From assembly GCF_900113135.1 (NCBI RefSeq), contig NZ_FOOH01000019.1, positions 1 through 64,000 of the forward strand: a stretch of DNA of 64,000 nt. The letters are read 5' to 3'. The notes beneath the pieces are model-generated. The model worked only from the letters and a program-made list of their open reading frames with translations, made no database searches and was not told the origin of the DNA. Each line of letters begins with the position of its first letter. Within the stretch, counting starts at the first letter, position 1. This stretch comes from Salegentibacter agarivorans (lineage in GTDB: Bacteria > Bacteroidota > Bacteroidia > Flavobacteriales > Flavobacteriaceae). Positions 34,855-43,944 of the stretch are shown here, piece by piece. Position numbers and translations under genes: made by a program.

Positions 34855-35476
34855 TTCGCTGCTTATTTATGTAATTGGCTTTACCGCGCAAATCCTTTTT
34901 TCGTCAAGGATGATTATGCAATGGATACTTTCTGAAAAACAAAAGAAAGTGCTTACCCCAATTCTTTTTTGGGAATTAAGTTTACTGGCTTCTTTTTTAC
35001 TTTTTATTTACGGCTATTTTAGAGATGACTTTGCGATTATGTTGGGCCAAACGCTAACGTATTTTATTTATATAAGAAACTTACATTTCCAGGGGCAATG
35101 GAAAAAGCTTCCCTATTTAATACGATTTATAATCCTGGTTTTCCCTGCTATTGTGGTTATTTACAGCTTTTTTAATAACGAATATAACCTTCAGAAATTA
35201 TTTCTGAATGAAGCAATCCCATTTTGGTTGCTTTTGTTAGGAATTTTTGCCCAGGTAGTTTTTACCTTAAGATTTTTATACCAGTGGATATATTCTGAAA
35301 AACAGAAGAAATCCTGTTTACCGCTTGGATTTTGGTGGTTAAGCCTGGTAGGTTCTTCGTTAATTTTAATTTATGCAGTCTTTAGAAAAGATCCCGTTTT
35401 GCTTATTGGGCATTTGTTTGGCGCCATAATGTATATTAGAAATATTATAATTCACCATAATGAAATTAGAGAATAA
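34847..35476 (+). CDS. Membrane protein with two LAB_N (lipid A biosynthesis N-terminal) domains
   Basis: A 209-residue polytopic membrane protein made of two similar halves. Half one (about 10-85) contains FSSRMIMQWILSEKQKK, then FWELSLLASFLLFIYGYFR and YFIYIRN. Half two (about 125-205) contains FTLRFLYQWIYSEKQKK, then FWWLSLVGSSLILIYAVFR and IMYIRN. This is the LAB_N domain otherwise found before lipid-A-disaccharide synthase in some bacteria. It overlaps both neighbours (8 and 17 bases), so the three proteins are probably made together. It may act as a lipid-linked sugar flippase or a helper to the GT39 enzyme (inference). Confidence 0.83.
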   Translation: MDNSLLIYVIGFTAQILFSSRMIMQWILSEKQKKVLTPILFWELSLLASFLLFIYGYFRDDFAIMLGQTLTYFIYIRNLHFQGQWKKLPYLIRFIILVFPAIVVIYSFFNNEYNLQKLFLNEAIPFWLLLLGIFAQVVFTLRFLYQWIYSEKQKKSCLPLGFWWLSLVGSSLILIYAVFRKDPVLLIGHLFGAIMYIRNIIIHHNEIRE

Positions 35477-37082
35477 ATATCTTCTGCTACTCATTTTTGC
35501 AGCAATAGCCGTGTTTTTTATAAACCTGGATGCAATTTATATCAACATTATGGAGGCGCGTAATTTTATTACCGCTCGCGAAATGCTGAATGATAATAAC
35601 TGGATATTCACCACGATGAATGCTGAGCCGCGTTATGAAAAACCACCTTTACCAACCTGGCTAACCGCAATTTCAATGTCGGTTTTTGGGATGGAAGGAC
35701 TTTTTGGCTTGCGACTTCCTTCAGCAATTATGGGATTAATTTTAGTAGTTTTTATCTACAAATTACTACTCAAAATTACCAAAAATATAGAATTGTCTTT
35801 TGTGGCCGGTTTAATTGCTACTACCTCATTTTATATTGTTTTCTCCAGTAGGGACGGGCAGTGGGATATTTATACCCATAGTTTTATGATGCTGGCTATC
35901 TTTTGGCTGTATAAACTCTATAATTCCACTAAAAACTGGTATTTGTATGCTTTAGTTAGCGGATTGTTTATTGGTTGTTCTATTCTTAGTAAGGGCCCGG
36001 TTTCACTTTATGCATTATTTCTTCCGTTTTTAATTGCTTACGGAATTATTTACAAATTTGATGGCACAAAGGCACGGTGGAAGGCCCTGGCTCTTTTAAT
36101 TTTGGTGGCATTAATTTCTGGCGGTTGGTGGAACCTCTATGTTTATTTATTTGATACTCGTGCAGTTGCCGAAATTACCAGCCAGGAGACGGGGAGATGG
36201 TTAAATTACAACGTAAGGCCGTTTTATTATTACTGGAGCTTTTTTATTCAAAGTGGTTTATGGACCATTCCATCTTTTGTGGCCTTGTTTTATCCTTATT
36301 TAAAAGATAGGGTTAGCAATAAAAAAGCTTATAAATTCACGCTTCTCTGGACGCTGGCTTCAGTTTTTTTGCTTTCAGTAATTCCAGAGAAAAAATCCCG
36401 CTATCTGTTGCCGGTTCTTATTCCTATGGCAATGAATACCTCATTTTATATTGAATTTCTTTTTAATCATTTTAAAAGCTTAAAGACAAAAGAAGCGGCG
36501 GTGATTTATTTTCATTTTGGAATTTTCGCCATTGTAGGCTGTGTTTTTCCCATTGCTGCATATTTCTATTTTGAATCTTTTCTGCAGGATATTTTGATTT
36601 GGTATATCTTGAGTTCAATTTTCTTATTTATCATCGGGGTTTTAATGTTTAGGTTTTTAATACTGAAAAAAATAAAACCACTTTTTTATTTAAGCATATT
36701 CTTCCTGGTAAGTATTGTATGGTTTGGTTTGCCAATAGCCAATAAAATTAATGTAAACAAAGATTATAATAGCATTGTAAATATTAAGAGGCATCTCAAA
36801 GAATATAATGCACCTGTTTATGAAATTAATGATTTTGCGCCAGAAATGATTTGGGAATATGGAAAACCAATTCCGGTTTTAAATAAGAATGGTGAGATTA
36901 AAATCCCTTCAGAAGATAAATTTTTGATTTTATCTGATGGGAAATATAATCTTGATAGTTTACAGACCATTTTTAGAAACTATAGCACGATTAAAATTGA
37001 TAGCGTAGATATGAATCCTGTGAGCAGCAAACACAAACAACGGTTGTACAGGGATTTATTCCTCGTTGAAAAAGAAAATTAA
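35460..37082 (+). CDS. Glycosyltransferase family 39 (ArnT/PMT-like) membrane enzyme
   Basis: A 540-residue integral membrane protein with about 11-13 transmembrane helices. The first periplasmic loop has the ArnT/PMT catalytic look: AIYINIMEARNFITAREMLNDNN (acidic residue before AR) and RYEKPPLPTWLTA. Further on come LLSVIPEKKSRYLLPVLIPMA and a small C-terminal soluble part. Such enzymes take a sugar from a polyprenyl-phosphate carrier and attach it to lipid A, another lipid or a protein at the periplasmic face. With the GT2 and LAB_N proteins it forms a compact lipid-glycosylation operon. Confidence 0.87.
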   Translation: MKLENKYLLLLIFAAIAVFFINLDAIYINIMEARNFITAREMLNDNNWIFTTMNAEPRYEKPPLPTWLTAISMSVFGMEGLFGLRLPSAIMGLILVVFIYKLLLKITKNIELSFVAGLIATTSFYIVFSSRDGQWDIYTHSFMMLAIFWLYKLYNSTKNWYLYALVSGLFIGCSILSKGPVSLYALFLPFLIAYGIIYKFDGTKARWKALALLILVALISGGWWNLYVYLFDTRAVAEITSQETGRWLNYNVRPFYYYWSFFIQSGLWTIPSFVALFYPYLKDRVSNKKAYKFTLLWTLASVFLLSVIPEKKSRYLLPVLIPMAMNTSFYIEFLFNHFKSLKTKEAAVIYFHFGIFAIVGCVFPIAAYFYFESFLQDILIWYILSSIFLFIIGVLMFRFLILKKIKPLFYLSIFFLVSIVWFGLPIANKINVNKDYNSIVNIKRHLKEYNAPVYEINDFAPEMIWEYGKPIPVLNKNGEIKIPSEDKFLILSDGKYNLDSLQTIFRNYSTIKIDSVDMNPVSSKHKQRLYRDLFLVEKEN

Positions 37083-37209
37083 AAATAAAAATCAGCCGTA
37101 TTTTTAGAGAAGCCTAAAACTTTTCAATTCTTGTTAAAATGAGACGCTACCAATTTTTTAACATGCTAATATTTGATTATATTGGAGCGCTTTTAAAACT
37201 AACCAAATA

Positions 37210-38181
37210 ATGCTTGACTATCCAATAAAATTTTTCCCCATTTTGAAAGAAAAAATATGGGGTGGAGAAAAACTAAAAACAATTCTAAATAAAGAAACCA
37301 ACCGGGACGACCTGGGCGAAAGCTGGGAAATATCTGGTGTAGAAGGAGCTATATCTGTAGTTTCTAATGGTGAACTTAAAGGGTTTTCCCTAAAGGACCT
37401 TTTAAAGGAATACAAAGAAGAAATTGTAGGTAAGAAAATCTATAAAGAATTCGATGCCGATTTTCCTTTGCTTATAAAATTTATAGACGCCAATACAGAA
37501 CTTTCTGTACAATTACATCCTAACGATGAGCTTGCGCAGCAACGCCATAATTCTTTCGGAAAAACCGAAATGTGGTATATTATGCAGGCCGATGAAGGTG
37601 CAAAAATCAACATTGGTTTTAAAGAAAGTGTTTCTAAAGAAGACTATATTACCCGTTTAGAAGAAGGAAAAATTGTTGAATTACTCAATTTTGAAGAAGT
37701 AAAAAAAGGCGATAGTTTCTTTATAAATACCGGAAAAGTACACGCGATAGGAGCAGGGGTGCTTTTAGCTGAAATTCAGCAAACCTCAGATGTTACTTAT
37801 AGAATTTACGATTGGGACCGAACCGATGATGAAGGAAATTCCCGGGAACTGCATACCGCATTAGCCATTGATGCGATAGATTTTGAAAAGAAAGACGATT
37901 TTAAGCTGAACTACGAAAAAACAAAAAACAAATCTTCTGAAGTTGCCAGTTGCCAGTATTTCACTACAAATTACTTAGCTGTAGATGGAGAAATTACCAA
38001 AGATTATAGCAATTTAGATTCGTTTGTAATCTATATGTGTGTTAACGGAAATGGAGAAGTTTCAGTAAATGGAAATTCTGAAAAAATCGCCCAGGGAGAA
38101 ACTTTATTAATCCCGGCCTCGAATAAAGAAGTTAAGCTTTCAGCTGAAAATTGTGAACTTTTAGAGGTTTATATTAAATAA
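37210..38181 (+). CDS. manA: Mannose-6-phosphate isomerase, type I
   Basis: A 323-residue zinc enzyme interconverting mannose-6-phosphate and fructose-6-phosphate. Motifs: FPILKEKIWGGEKL at the start, the metal-binding LSVQLHPND and GKTEMWYIM, VHAIGAGVLLAEIQQTSDVTYRIYDW, and a C-terminal cupin-like domain. It supplies GDP-mannose precursors, consistent with the glycosylation genes upstream, although a 127-base gap suggests its own promoter. Confidence 0.94.
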   Translation: MLDYPIKFFPILKEKIWGGEKLKTILNKETNRDDLGESWEISGVEGAISVVSNGELKGFSLKDLLKEYKEEIVGKKIYKEFDADFPLLIKFIDANTELSVQLHPNDELAQQRHNSFGKTEMWYIMQADEGAKINIGFKESVSKEDYITRLEEGKIVELLNFEEVKKGDSFFINTGKVHAIGAGVLLAEIQQTSDVTYRIYDWDRTDDEGNSRELHTALAIDAIDFEKKDDFKLNYEKTKNKSSEVASCQYFTTNYLAVDGEITKDYSNLDSFVIYMCVNGNGEVSVNGNSEKIAQGETLLIPASNKEVKLSAENCELLEVYIK

Positions 38182-38302
38182 AAAATAGGCTGTCTAAATC
38201 GCGTTTTACAATCGTCATCCTGAACTGGTTTCAGGACCTATGTTGTTAGAAGTTGAAATAAGTTTTGCCTGACGGAAATATGCGTTTTAAACAGCCTATT
38301 TT
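38182..38302. repeat. Nested inverted repeat inside a bidirectional terminator, copy 2
   Basis: The outer arms AAAATAGGCTGT (38182-38193) and ACAGCCTATTTT (38291-38302) form a terminator between convergent manA and the aldo/keto reductase gene. Inside, 38214-38239 (GTCATCCTGAACTGGTTTCA...) matches copy 1 at 29815 closely, while the opposite arm (38248-38273) has degenerated. Confidence 0.78.
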
Positions 38303-38306
38303 AACC

Positions 38307-39305
38307 TTATTTATTTTTTAAAATTTCTTCTATTTTTTCCAATTCAATTTTATTGAATTCAAGGTTTTCAATGGCTTTAATATTATCTTCTAATTGAGAA
38401 ACCTTACTCGCACCCACCAAAACGGAAGTGACGCGTTTATCTTTTAATAACCAGGCCACGGCCATTTGGGCTAAACTTTGATTCCTGGATTGGGCAATTT
38501 CGTTTAGTGCCTGCACTTTTTTTACCACTTCAGGTGTAATTTGCGACTCATCTAAATAACTGCCCTGGGTTGCCGCTCTACTGTCTTTTGGAATTCCGTT
38601 TAAATATTTATCGGTTAAAATTCCCTGTTCCAATGGAGAAAAAACGATGCTGCCAATCCCTTCGTGTTCAAGTGTATTTAATAAACCATTTTCAACCCAG
38701 CGATCCATCATATTATATCGAGGTTGATGGATTAGGAAAGGTGTTTTCTGCGCTCTAAGAATTTCAGCTGCCCTGGCAGTATCTTTAGATGAATATTGGG
38801 AAATACCCACGTAAAGTGCTTTTCCCTGTCTTACAACCTGATCTAAAGCACCCATAGTTTCTTCTAAAGGTGTATCAGGATCTGGGCGGTGGTGATAGAA
38901 GATATCTACATAATCCAGTCCCATTCTTTGTAACGACTGATCTAAACTGGCAATAAGGTATTTCCTGGACCCAAAATTACCATAAGGTCCCGGCCACATA
39001 TCCCAACCGGCTTTGGTAGAAATAAGCAATTCATCACGGTATTGCTTAAAATCTTCGGCAAAAATCTTCCCGAAATTTTTCTCAGCCGAACCATAAGGTG
39101 GCCCATAATTATTGGCAAGATCAAAATGGGTAATACCATTATTAAATGCTGCTCTTAAAATGTTTCTTGCATTTTCAAAATCATCATTATCTCCGAAATT
39201 ATGCCATAAACCCAGCGAGAGTAGGGGAAGTTTAATTCCGCTTTTTCCGCAGCGGCGGTATTGCATCTTTTCGTATCGATTCTCGTTAGCTATATATTTA
39301 CTCAT
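38307..39305 (-). CDS. Aldo/keto reductase, L-glyceraldehyde-3-phosphate reductase (YghZ) type
   Basis: A 332-residue NADPH-dependent TIM-barrel reductase. The catalytic tetrad is visible: Asp in ITHFDLANNYG with the Tyr of NNYG, Lys in ISTKAGW, and His in IFYHHRPD. The opening YRRCGKSGIKLPLLSLGLWHNFGD is typical of the YghZ group, which detoxifies aldehydes. It is the last gene of a tightly spaced minus-strand run (17 bases from the next upstream gene). Confidence 0.9.
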   Translation of the reverse strand: MSKYIANENRYEKMQYRRCGKSGIKLPLLSLGLWHNFGDNDDFENARNILRAAFNNGITHFDLANNYGPPYGSAEKNFGKIFAEDFKQYRDELLISTKAGWDMWPGPYGNFGSRKYLIASLDQSLQRMGLDYVDIFYHHRPDPDTPLEETMGALDQVVRQGKALYVGISQYSSKDTARAAEILRAQKTPFLIHQPRYNMMDRWVENGLLNTLEHEGIGSIVFSPLEQGILTDKYLNGIPKDSRAATQGSYLDESQITPEVVKKVQALNEIAQSRNQSLAQMAVAWLLKDKRVTSVLVGASKVSQLEDNIKAIENLEFNKIELEKIEEILKNK

Positions 39306-39322
39306 TGAAATTAATTTTAGTT

Positions 39323-40663
39323 CTAAATCTTAGGTAATTCCCAACTATTATGGTAATTCGCTTTTAACAGATTATTCGCCTCATCATCATCGAAACTTTC
39401 ATTTTCTGAATCCCAGTACAATTTTTTTCCTGTTTTGTATGCAATATTTCCCATATGGGCATTAATAGCCGCGATGCTTCCTGGTTCAATACCACAATTA
39501 AGTTTTGAACAATCATTGGTAGTTATGGCTTCAACAAAATTAGCCGCATGTTTTTCCAGCGCATTTCCTTCAGGTTTTTGCAATGCTATTTCTTCCACTT
39601 TCGGAACAAATTTTCCATCAATATTATCTCCTTCAGGAATTATCTCCCAGCCGTCTCTATTTACTACCAGCGTACCGTTATTTCCTATAAAAGCAATGCC
39701 TTCATTTCTACCATAATTTCCACCGTCAATTCCAACGGCGTGTTCCCATAGTAAATTGAAATTCTCAAACTCATATACTGTTTGAAGCGTATCGGGAGTT
39801 TCAGCGGCATCATTGGGGTAAGCAAGTTTTCCGCCAGAAGCTAAAACAGATTTTGGTGCTTTAGCATTCATTGCATAGAGTGCAATATCAATTTCATGCA
39901 CACCCCAATCGGTCATAAGTCCGCCGGCATAATCCCAAAACCAACGAAAAGTAAAATGGAACCGATTTTCGTTAAAAGGTCTTTCAGGCGCAGGACCCAA
40001 CCACATTTTATAATCTACACCCGGTGGAGGAGTGCTGTCAGGTTTATGTGGAAGCCTGTCTTTCCAGCCTATATAAGCCCAACATTTCACCAAGCGAATA
40101 TTCCCAAGTTTTCCCGATTTTACATAATTTATAGCATCGTCATAATGTGTCCCGCTGCGTTGCCATTGGCCTACCTGTACAATTTTATTATACTTTTTGG
40201 CGGCCTTAAGCATGGTGTTACATTCTTCAATACTATTGGCAAGCGGTTTTTCCACATAAACGTGCTTCCCGGCTTGCAGAGCGTGAACCAAATTCAAACA
40301 ATGCCAATGGTCTGGTGTACCAATTATTACCGCATCAATATCTTTGTTTTCCAGCATTTGACGGTAATCTTTGTACTGTTTTGGTGCTTTACCGGTTATA
40401 TCCTTTACATTTTTAGTCCTTTCATCTAAAACACGCTGGTCTATATCTGCCAGGGCCACGCAGGTTAGATTGGGTAATTTAAGGTGAGCCTGCATATTAG
40501 ACCATCCCATTCCTTTACAACCAATTAATCCAAAATTAATTTTGTCTTTTGTACCAAAACTCTGATAACCTGAAAATGGATTGGCCAATAAGGACCCTGA
40601 TAAACCTAAACCGGCAGTAGCCAGAGTAGTTTGCTGCAAAAATTTTCTTCTTGAATTCTTCAT
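39323..40663 (-). CDS. Gfo/Idh/MocA-family oxidoreductase with Tat leader
   Basis: A 446-residue protein with a twin-arginine signal (SRRKFLQQTTLATAGLGLSG) and an NAD(P)-binding domain starting INFGLIGCKGMGWSN. It has the family EKP motif (YVEKPLA) and a C-terminal beta-sheet domain with GLMTDWGVHEIDIALYAM. Secreted members in Bacteroidetes act on sugars or glycosides in the periplasm. It neighbours a DUF1080 protein (11-base gap), a partnership linked to 3-keto-sugar metabolism in this phylum. Confidence 0.88.
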   Translation of the reverse strand: MKNSRRKFLQQTTLATAGLGLSGSLLANPFSGYQSFGTKDKINFGLIGCKGMGWSNMQAHLKLPNLTCVALADIDQRVLDERTKNVKDITGKAPKQYKDYRQMLENKDIDAVIIGTPDHWHCLNLVHALQAGKHVYVEKPLANSIEECNTMLKAAKKYNKIVQVGQWQRSGTHYDDAINYVKSGKLGNIRLVKCWAYIGWKDRLPHKPDSTPPPGVDYKMWLGPAPERPFNENRFHFTFRWFWDYAGGLMTDWGVHEIDIALYAMNAKAPKSVLASGGKLAYPNDAAETPDTLQTVYEFENFNLLWEHAVGIDGGNYGRNEGIAFIGNNGTLVVNRDGWEIIPEGDNIDGKFVPKVEEIALQKPEGNALEKHAANFVEAITTNDCSKLNCGIEPGSIAAINAHMGNIAYKTGKKLYWDSENESFDDDEANNLLKANYHNSWELPKI

Positions 40664-40674
40664 TTTGTAACAGA

Positions 40675-41439
40675 TTAATTCAATTCCCTAACCCAGATAT
40701 TTCTGAAACTCACTGGATTTCCATGATCTTGCAAATGAATAGGAAGTTTTTCGTCGTGTTTAGTATAATTAGGTATGCCAATATATTCGGTTGGGCCACT
40801 TAATTCGTAATTGTTTTGAACCAACACCCCGTTATGAAACACGGTAAGTTTTGCCGGACTTAATAACAGGCCATTTTCATTAAATCTGGGCGCAGTAAAA
40901 ATAATATCGTAAGTATTCCATTCTCCGGGTGCTTTTGTTGCATTTACAAGTGGAGGGGATTGCTTATAAATACTGGCGGCCTGGCCGTTGGTATAGGTTT
41001 CATTTTCATAAGAATCCAGAATCTGTACTTCATATTTTTCCATAATAATTACTCCGCTATTTCCACGGCCCTGTCCGTCACCTTTAACTTCTGAAGGCGA
41101 ACGCCATTCTACATGTAATTGCATATCTCCAAAATTCTCTTTTGTTTTTATGCCGCCGGTTCCCGGTTTTACGGTTAACACATCTCCTTCTATATTCCAG
41201 GTGGGTTCGGAGCCATCTTTTTCGTTTACAAAAGCTGAGAGATCTGAACCGTCAAACAATATTATTGCATCAGAAGGTGCGGTGGTAGTAGATTCTCCGG
41301 CTTGAATTTTAGGCGGCACCGGTTCGTAAAACTCGGTGGCTTCAGGTGGTAAATCGATGTTTTTTTCCTGGGCAAAAGCAGGGAATGAAGCAATTATAAA
41401 AGTACCTGCCAATAAACTTAATTTTAAAGATATTCTCAT
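40675..41439 (-). CDS. DUF1080 protein (3-keto-disaccharide hydrolase-like), secreted
   Basis: A 254-residue protein with a signal peptide (IIASFPAFAQE). The DUF1080 domain covers about 55-252: IILFDGSDLSAFV, NFGDMQLHVEWRSP, GRGNSGVIIMEKYEVQILDSYEN, GEWNTYDIIFTAPRF and the terminal PVSFRNIWVREL. The family has a concanavalin-like fold, and some members hydrolyse 3-keto-glycosides. Placed next to a Tat-secreted Gfo/Idh/MocA oxidoreductase, it probably takes part in periplasmic oxidation and cleavage of a glycoside; the substrate is unknown. Confidence 0.9.
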   Translation of the reverse strand: MRISLKLSLLAGTFIIASFPAFAQEKNIDLPPEATEFYEPVPPKIQAGESTTTAPSDAIILFDGSDLSAFVNEKDGSEPTWNIEGDVLTVKPGTGGIKTKENFGDMQLHVEWRSPSEVKGDGQGRGNSGVIIMEKYEVQILDSYENETYTNGQAASIYKQSPPLVNATKAPGEWNTYDIIFTAPRFNENGLLLSPAKLTVFHNGVLVQNNYELSGPTEYIGIPNYTKHDEKLPIHLQDHGNPVSFRNIWVRELN

Positions 41440-41460
41440 TTTGAAATTTTTAGTTGGAAA

Positions 41461-42342
41461 TTATTTAACATGTTCGTAAATCATTTTTGAAACCTGGTTA
41501 AGCATTTTGGTACCGGTATCCATATCTTCCATATTTTTTGAAAGTAGAACCAATACATATTTTCTTCCGTCGGGTAATTCTATAAGGGCTGAATCGTGGT
41601 GCACTCCGGTAATCCAACCGGTTTTATTGGCAATTTTTAAATTTTCAGGAAGCAAATGGGGAATAAGATCCGTGTGTTTTTGTTGGCGCAAAATATTCAG
41701 CATTTTTTCGTCGGCTTCAGGATTTACTGCATTTCCGGTAGCGAGATCTTCAAAAATTAGCATTAAATCGTATGCGGTGGTAGAATTGCTTAACCCGGCT
41801 TCGTAGGCTTTCATATCCTCTACACCACGAAGCACATTAATATTTTTTGCATCCAGATTTCGCATTGTTTTGTTTACATTCTTAGCATCAACCAACTCAA
41901 TTATAATATTAGTAGCCAAATTGCTGCTATAAATAATCATATCGGTTACCAGGTCTTCAATACTTCTTTTCTGGTCAATTTGTTCATAGAGATGTTCCCC
42001 ACTGTCGCGACCAAGCTCGAGAGAATAAGAGCTGCCATCTAAGATACTTTTAAATTGATTTTTGACAATCAGGGAATCCTGGAGAGCGAATTTTCCCGCT
42101 GAAGCTTGTTTAAAAACCTCTATCATCACCGGGGTTTTCATCGTGCTGGCGGCGTGAAAATCTTCGTGATGATTTATAAAAATACTGTTTTTTTCTTCGG
42201 AAAGATCTTTAAAAGCAATAGCAAAATCACCTTGCGTGATTTTAAAAATAGAATCAATAGTATGCTGAAGTTCTTCAGTAGAAGTTTGTGCATTGCTTAT
42301 AAAACAAGCAAAAATGAAAAGAATGGCGGGGAAAAATTTCAT
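41461..42342 (-). CDS. Serine hydrolase, class A beta-lactamase-like fold
   Basis: A 293-residue secreted protein (signal peptide ending ISNAQ). Catalytic elements in order: S-T-M-K (the SxxK motif, in HAASTMKTPVMIEVFKQA), S-S-N (replacing the SDN motif), acidic VEDMKAYE in the omega-loop position, and NKTGW (KTG box). All core motifs of the class A fold are present, but the changed SDN and omega loop make a true beta-lactamase uncertain. It could be a housekeeping DD-peptidase-like or other serine hydrolase. It is in a close same-strand run with deoD upstream. Confidence 0.82.
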   Translation of the reverse strand: MKFFPAILFIFACFISNAQTSTEELQHTIDSIFKITQGDFAIAFKDLSEEKNSIFINHHEDFHAASTMKTPVMIEVFKQASAGKFALQDSLIVKNQFKSILDGSSYSLELGRDSGEHLYEQIDQKRSIEDLVTDMIIYSSNLATNIIIELVDAKNVNKTMRNLDAKNINVLRGVEDMKAYEAGLSNSTTAYDLMLIFEDLATGNAVNPEADEKMLNILRQQKHTDLIPHLLPENLKIANKTGWITGVHHDSALIELPDGRKYVLVLLSKNMEDMDTGTKMLNQVSKMIYEHVK

Positions 42343-42390
42343 TAGTTTCGAAATTACTTTCCGAATTTAATGAAATTTCCCTAAACACAC

Positions 42391-43089
42391 TTAAATACTG
42401 CCCAAAGCGATTTCTACCATTCGGCTAAAACTCTGTTCCCGGTCTTTTGCGGGTAAATGTTCCCCCGTAACCAGCGAGTCAGAAATCGTCAATACCGAAA
42501 GGGCCTTTACTTTATGTTTGGCAGCAACGCTGTAGAGTCCGGCGGTTTCCATTTCTACACACAAAACGCCATAATCTGCCCATTTTTTATAATTCTGGTC
42601 GCTTTCTTCGTAAAAAACATCAGAAGAAAGTACATTCCCGGCTCTGAATTTTATATTATGGTTTTCAGCAAAATTTACGGCTTTCATAAATAATTCAAAA
42701 TCTACGGTAGGAGCATAGTCGGCGTGCTGAAATTTCGCCTTATTAAAACCTGAATTTGAAGAAGCAGCCATAGCTAAAACCACTTCATTTACCTTTAAAT
42801 CTTCCTGATAAGAACCGGCAGAACCTACACGAATAAGCTTTTTAGCGCCATATTCAGTAATTAATTCAGTGCAATAAATCAGTGCGGAAGGAATCCCCAT
42901 TCCGGTAGCCTGTACCGAAACTTTTTTACCCTGATAAGTGCCGGTATAACCCAGCATTCCTCGTACTTCGTTATAACAAACTGCATTTTCCAGGAAGTTT
43001 TCTGCAATCCATTTTGCTCTTAAAGGATCTCCCGGTAATAAAACGTTTTCTGCTATTTCTCCTTTCTTTGCCTGTATATGTACGCTCAT
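42391..43089 (-). CDS. deoD: Purine-nucleoside phosphorylase, DeoD type
   Basis: A 232-residue enzyme that phosphorolyses purine (deoxy)nucleosides to the base and (deoxy)ribose-1-phosphate. Diagnostic stretches: VLLPGDPLRAKWIAE, IRVGSAGSYQ (phosphate loop), VEMETAGLYSVA and LTISDSLVTGE (with the catalytic Asp). Only a one-base gap separates it from deoC, forming a deoxynucleoside-salvage pair. Confidence 0.95.
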   Translation of the reverse strand: MSVHIQAKKGEIAENVLLPGDPLRAKWIAENFLENAVCYNEVRGMLGYTGTYQGKKVSVQATGMGIPSALIYCTELITEYGAKKLIRVGSAGSYQEDLKVNEVVLAMAASSNSGFNKAKFQHADYAPTVDFELFMKAVNFAENHNIKFRAGNVLSSDVFYEESDQNYKKWADYGVLCVEMETAGLYSVAAKHKVKALSVLTISDSLVTGEHLPAKDREQSFSRMVEIALGSI

Positions 43090-43090
43090 T

Positions 43091-43741
43091 CTATTTTTTA
43101 TCTGACGTTAAAAGCTTAATTCCCGAAGAAGTTCCCAACCTGGAAACACCTAATTCAATATATTTAATAGCGGTTTCTCTATCTTTAATTCCGCCAGAAG
43201 CTTTTATTTGCATTTTATCCCCTGCGATTTCTTGCATCAATTTCACATCTTCAAAAGTAGCCCCACCGCTTCCAAAACCAGTAGAAGTTTTTACAAAATC
43301 GGCATTTGCCTTTAAAGCAGCGTGACAGACAACTTTCTTTTCGGCATCGGTTAAAAAGCAGGTTTCAATAATCACCTTAAGTACTTTAGAACCTATGGCT
43401 TTTTTAATTTCGGTGATTTCGTTTTCTATATATTCAATTTTTTCGGCCTTAAGCATTCCAATATTTATTACCATATCAATTTCATCGGCACCAAGTTCAA
43501 TAGCATCTTTAGCTTCAAAAACTTTGGCTTTGGTGGTCATTGCTCCTAAAGGAAAACCTATTACTGCCGCTATTTTTACAGCAGAGCCTTCTAAAGCCGA
43601 TTTGGCTAATTGGATATAAGAAGGAGAAACGCAAATTGCATAAAACTGGTGCTCTACTGCCTCTTTACATAACTTTTTTATATCTGCCGGTGTGGCCGTT
43701 GGCTTCAATAAAGTATGATCTATATATTGGTTGAGTTGCAT
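43091..43741 (-). CDS. deoC: Deoxyribose-phosphate aldolase
   Basis: A 216-residue class I aldolase splitting 2-deoxyribose-5-phosphate to glyceraldehyde-3-phosphate and acetaldehyde. It shows the catalytic Schiff-base lysine in DFVKTSTGFGSGGAT, plus MQLNQYIDHTLLKPTAT, VIGFPLGAMTTKAKVFEA and IKASGGIKDRETAI. It is the first gene of the minus-strand run and has an exact -7 box upstream. No phosphopentomutase gene is nearby, so that step must be encoded elsewhere. Confidence 0.95.
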   Translation of the reverse strand: MQLNQYIDHTLLKPTATPADIKKLCKEAVEHQFYAICVSPSYIQLAKSALEGSAVKIAAVIGFPLGAMTTKAKVFEAKDAIELGADEIDMVINIGMLKAEKIEYIENEITEIKKAIGSKVLKVIIETCFLTDAEKKVVCHAALKANADFVKTSTGFGSGGATFEDVKLMQEIAGDKMQIKASGGIKDRETAIKYIELGVSRLGTSSGIKLLTSDKK

Positions 43742-43760
43742 AAAATGGATTTAATCTTTA

Positions 43761-43768
43761 CAAAGCTA
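43761..43768 (-). promoter_or_regulatory. Candidate -7 promoter box for the deoC run
   Basis: The minus-strand TAGCTTTG exactly matches TAnnTTTG and ends 19 bases before the deoC start codon. A convincing -33 TTG is not seen. Confidence 0.45.
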
Positions 43769-43944
43769 AAACTTTCTAACAGATCTAATTTATGATAATT
43801 CTCAGGTTTTTGATATTGTGCTGGTTTTAGGGATTTAACATTCAATAATTTATTTTTAATATTAATAAAAAAAATATTAATGAAAATCTATTATATTTTG
43901 TAGTTTTCTGGAATTATCAGGTATTATTCATCAATCTTTTCTTA

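Noticed and set aside
41461-42342. Beta-lactamase resistance gene
   Set aside because: The class A fold motifs SxxK and KTG are present, but SDN is SSN and the omega loop is not the usual ExxLN, so a resistance claim is not supported.
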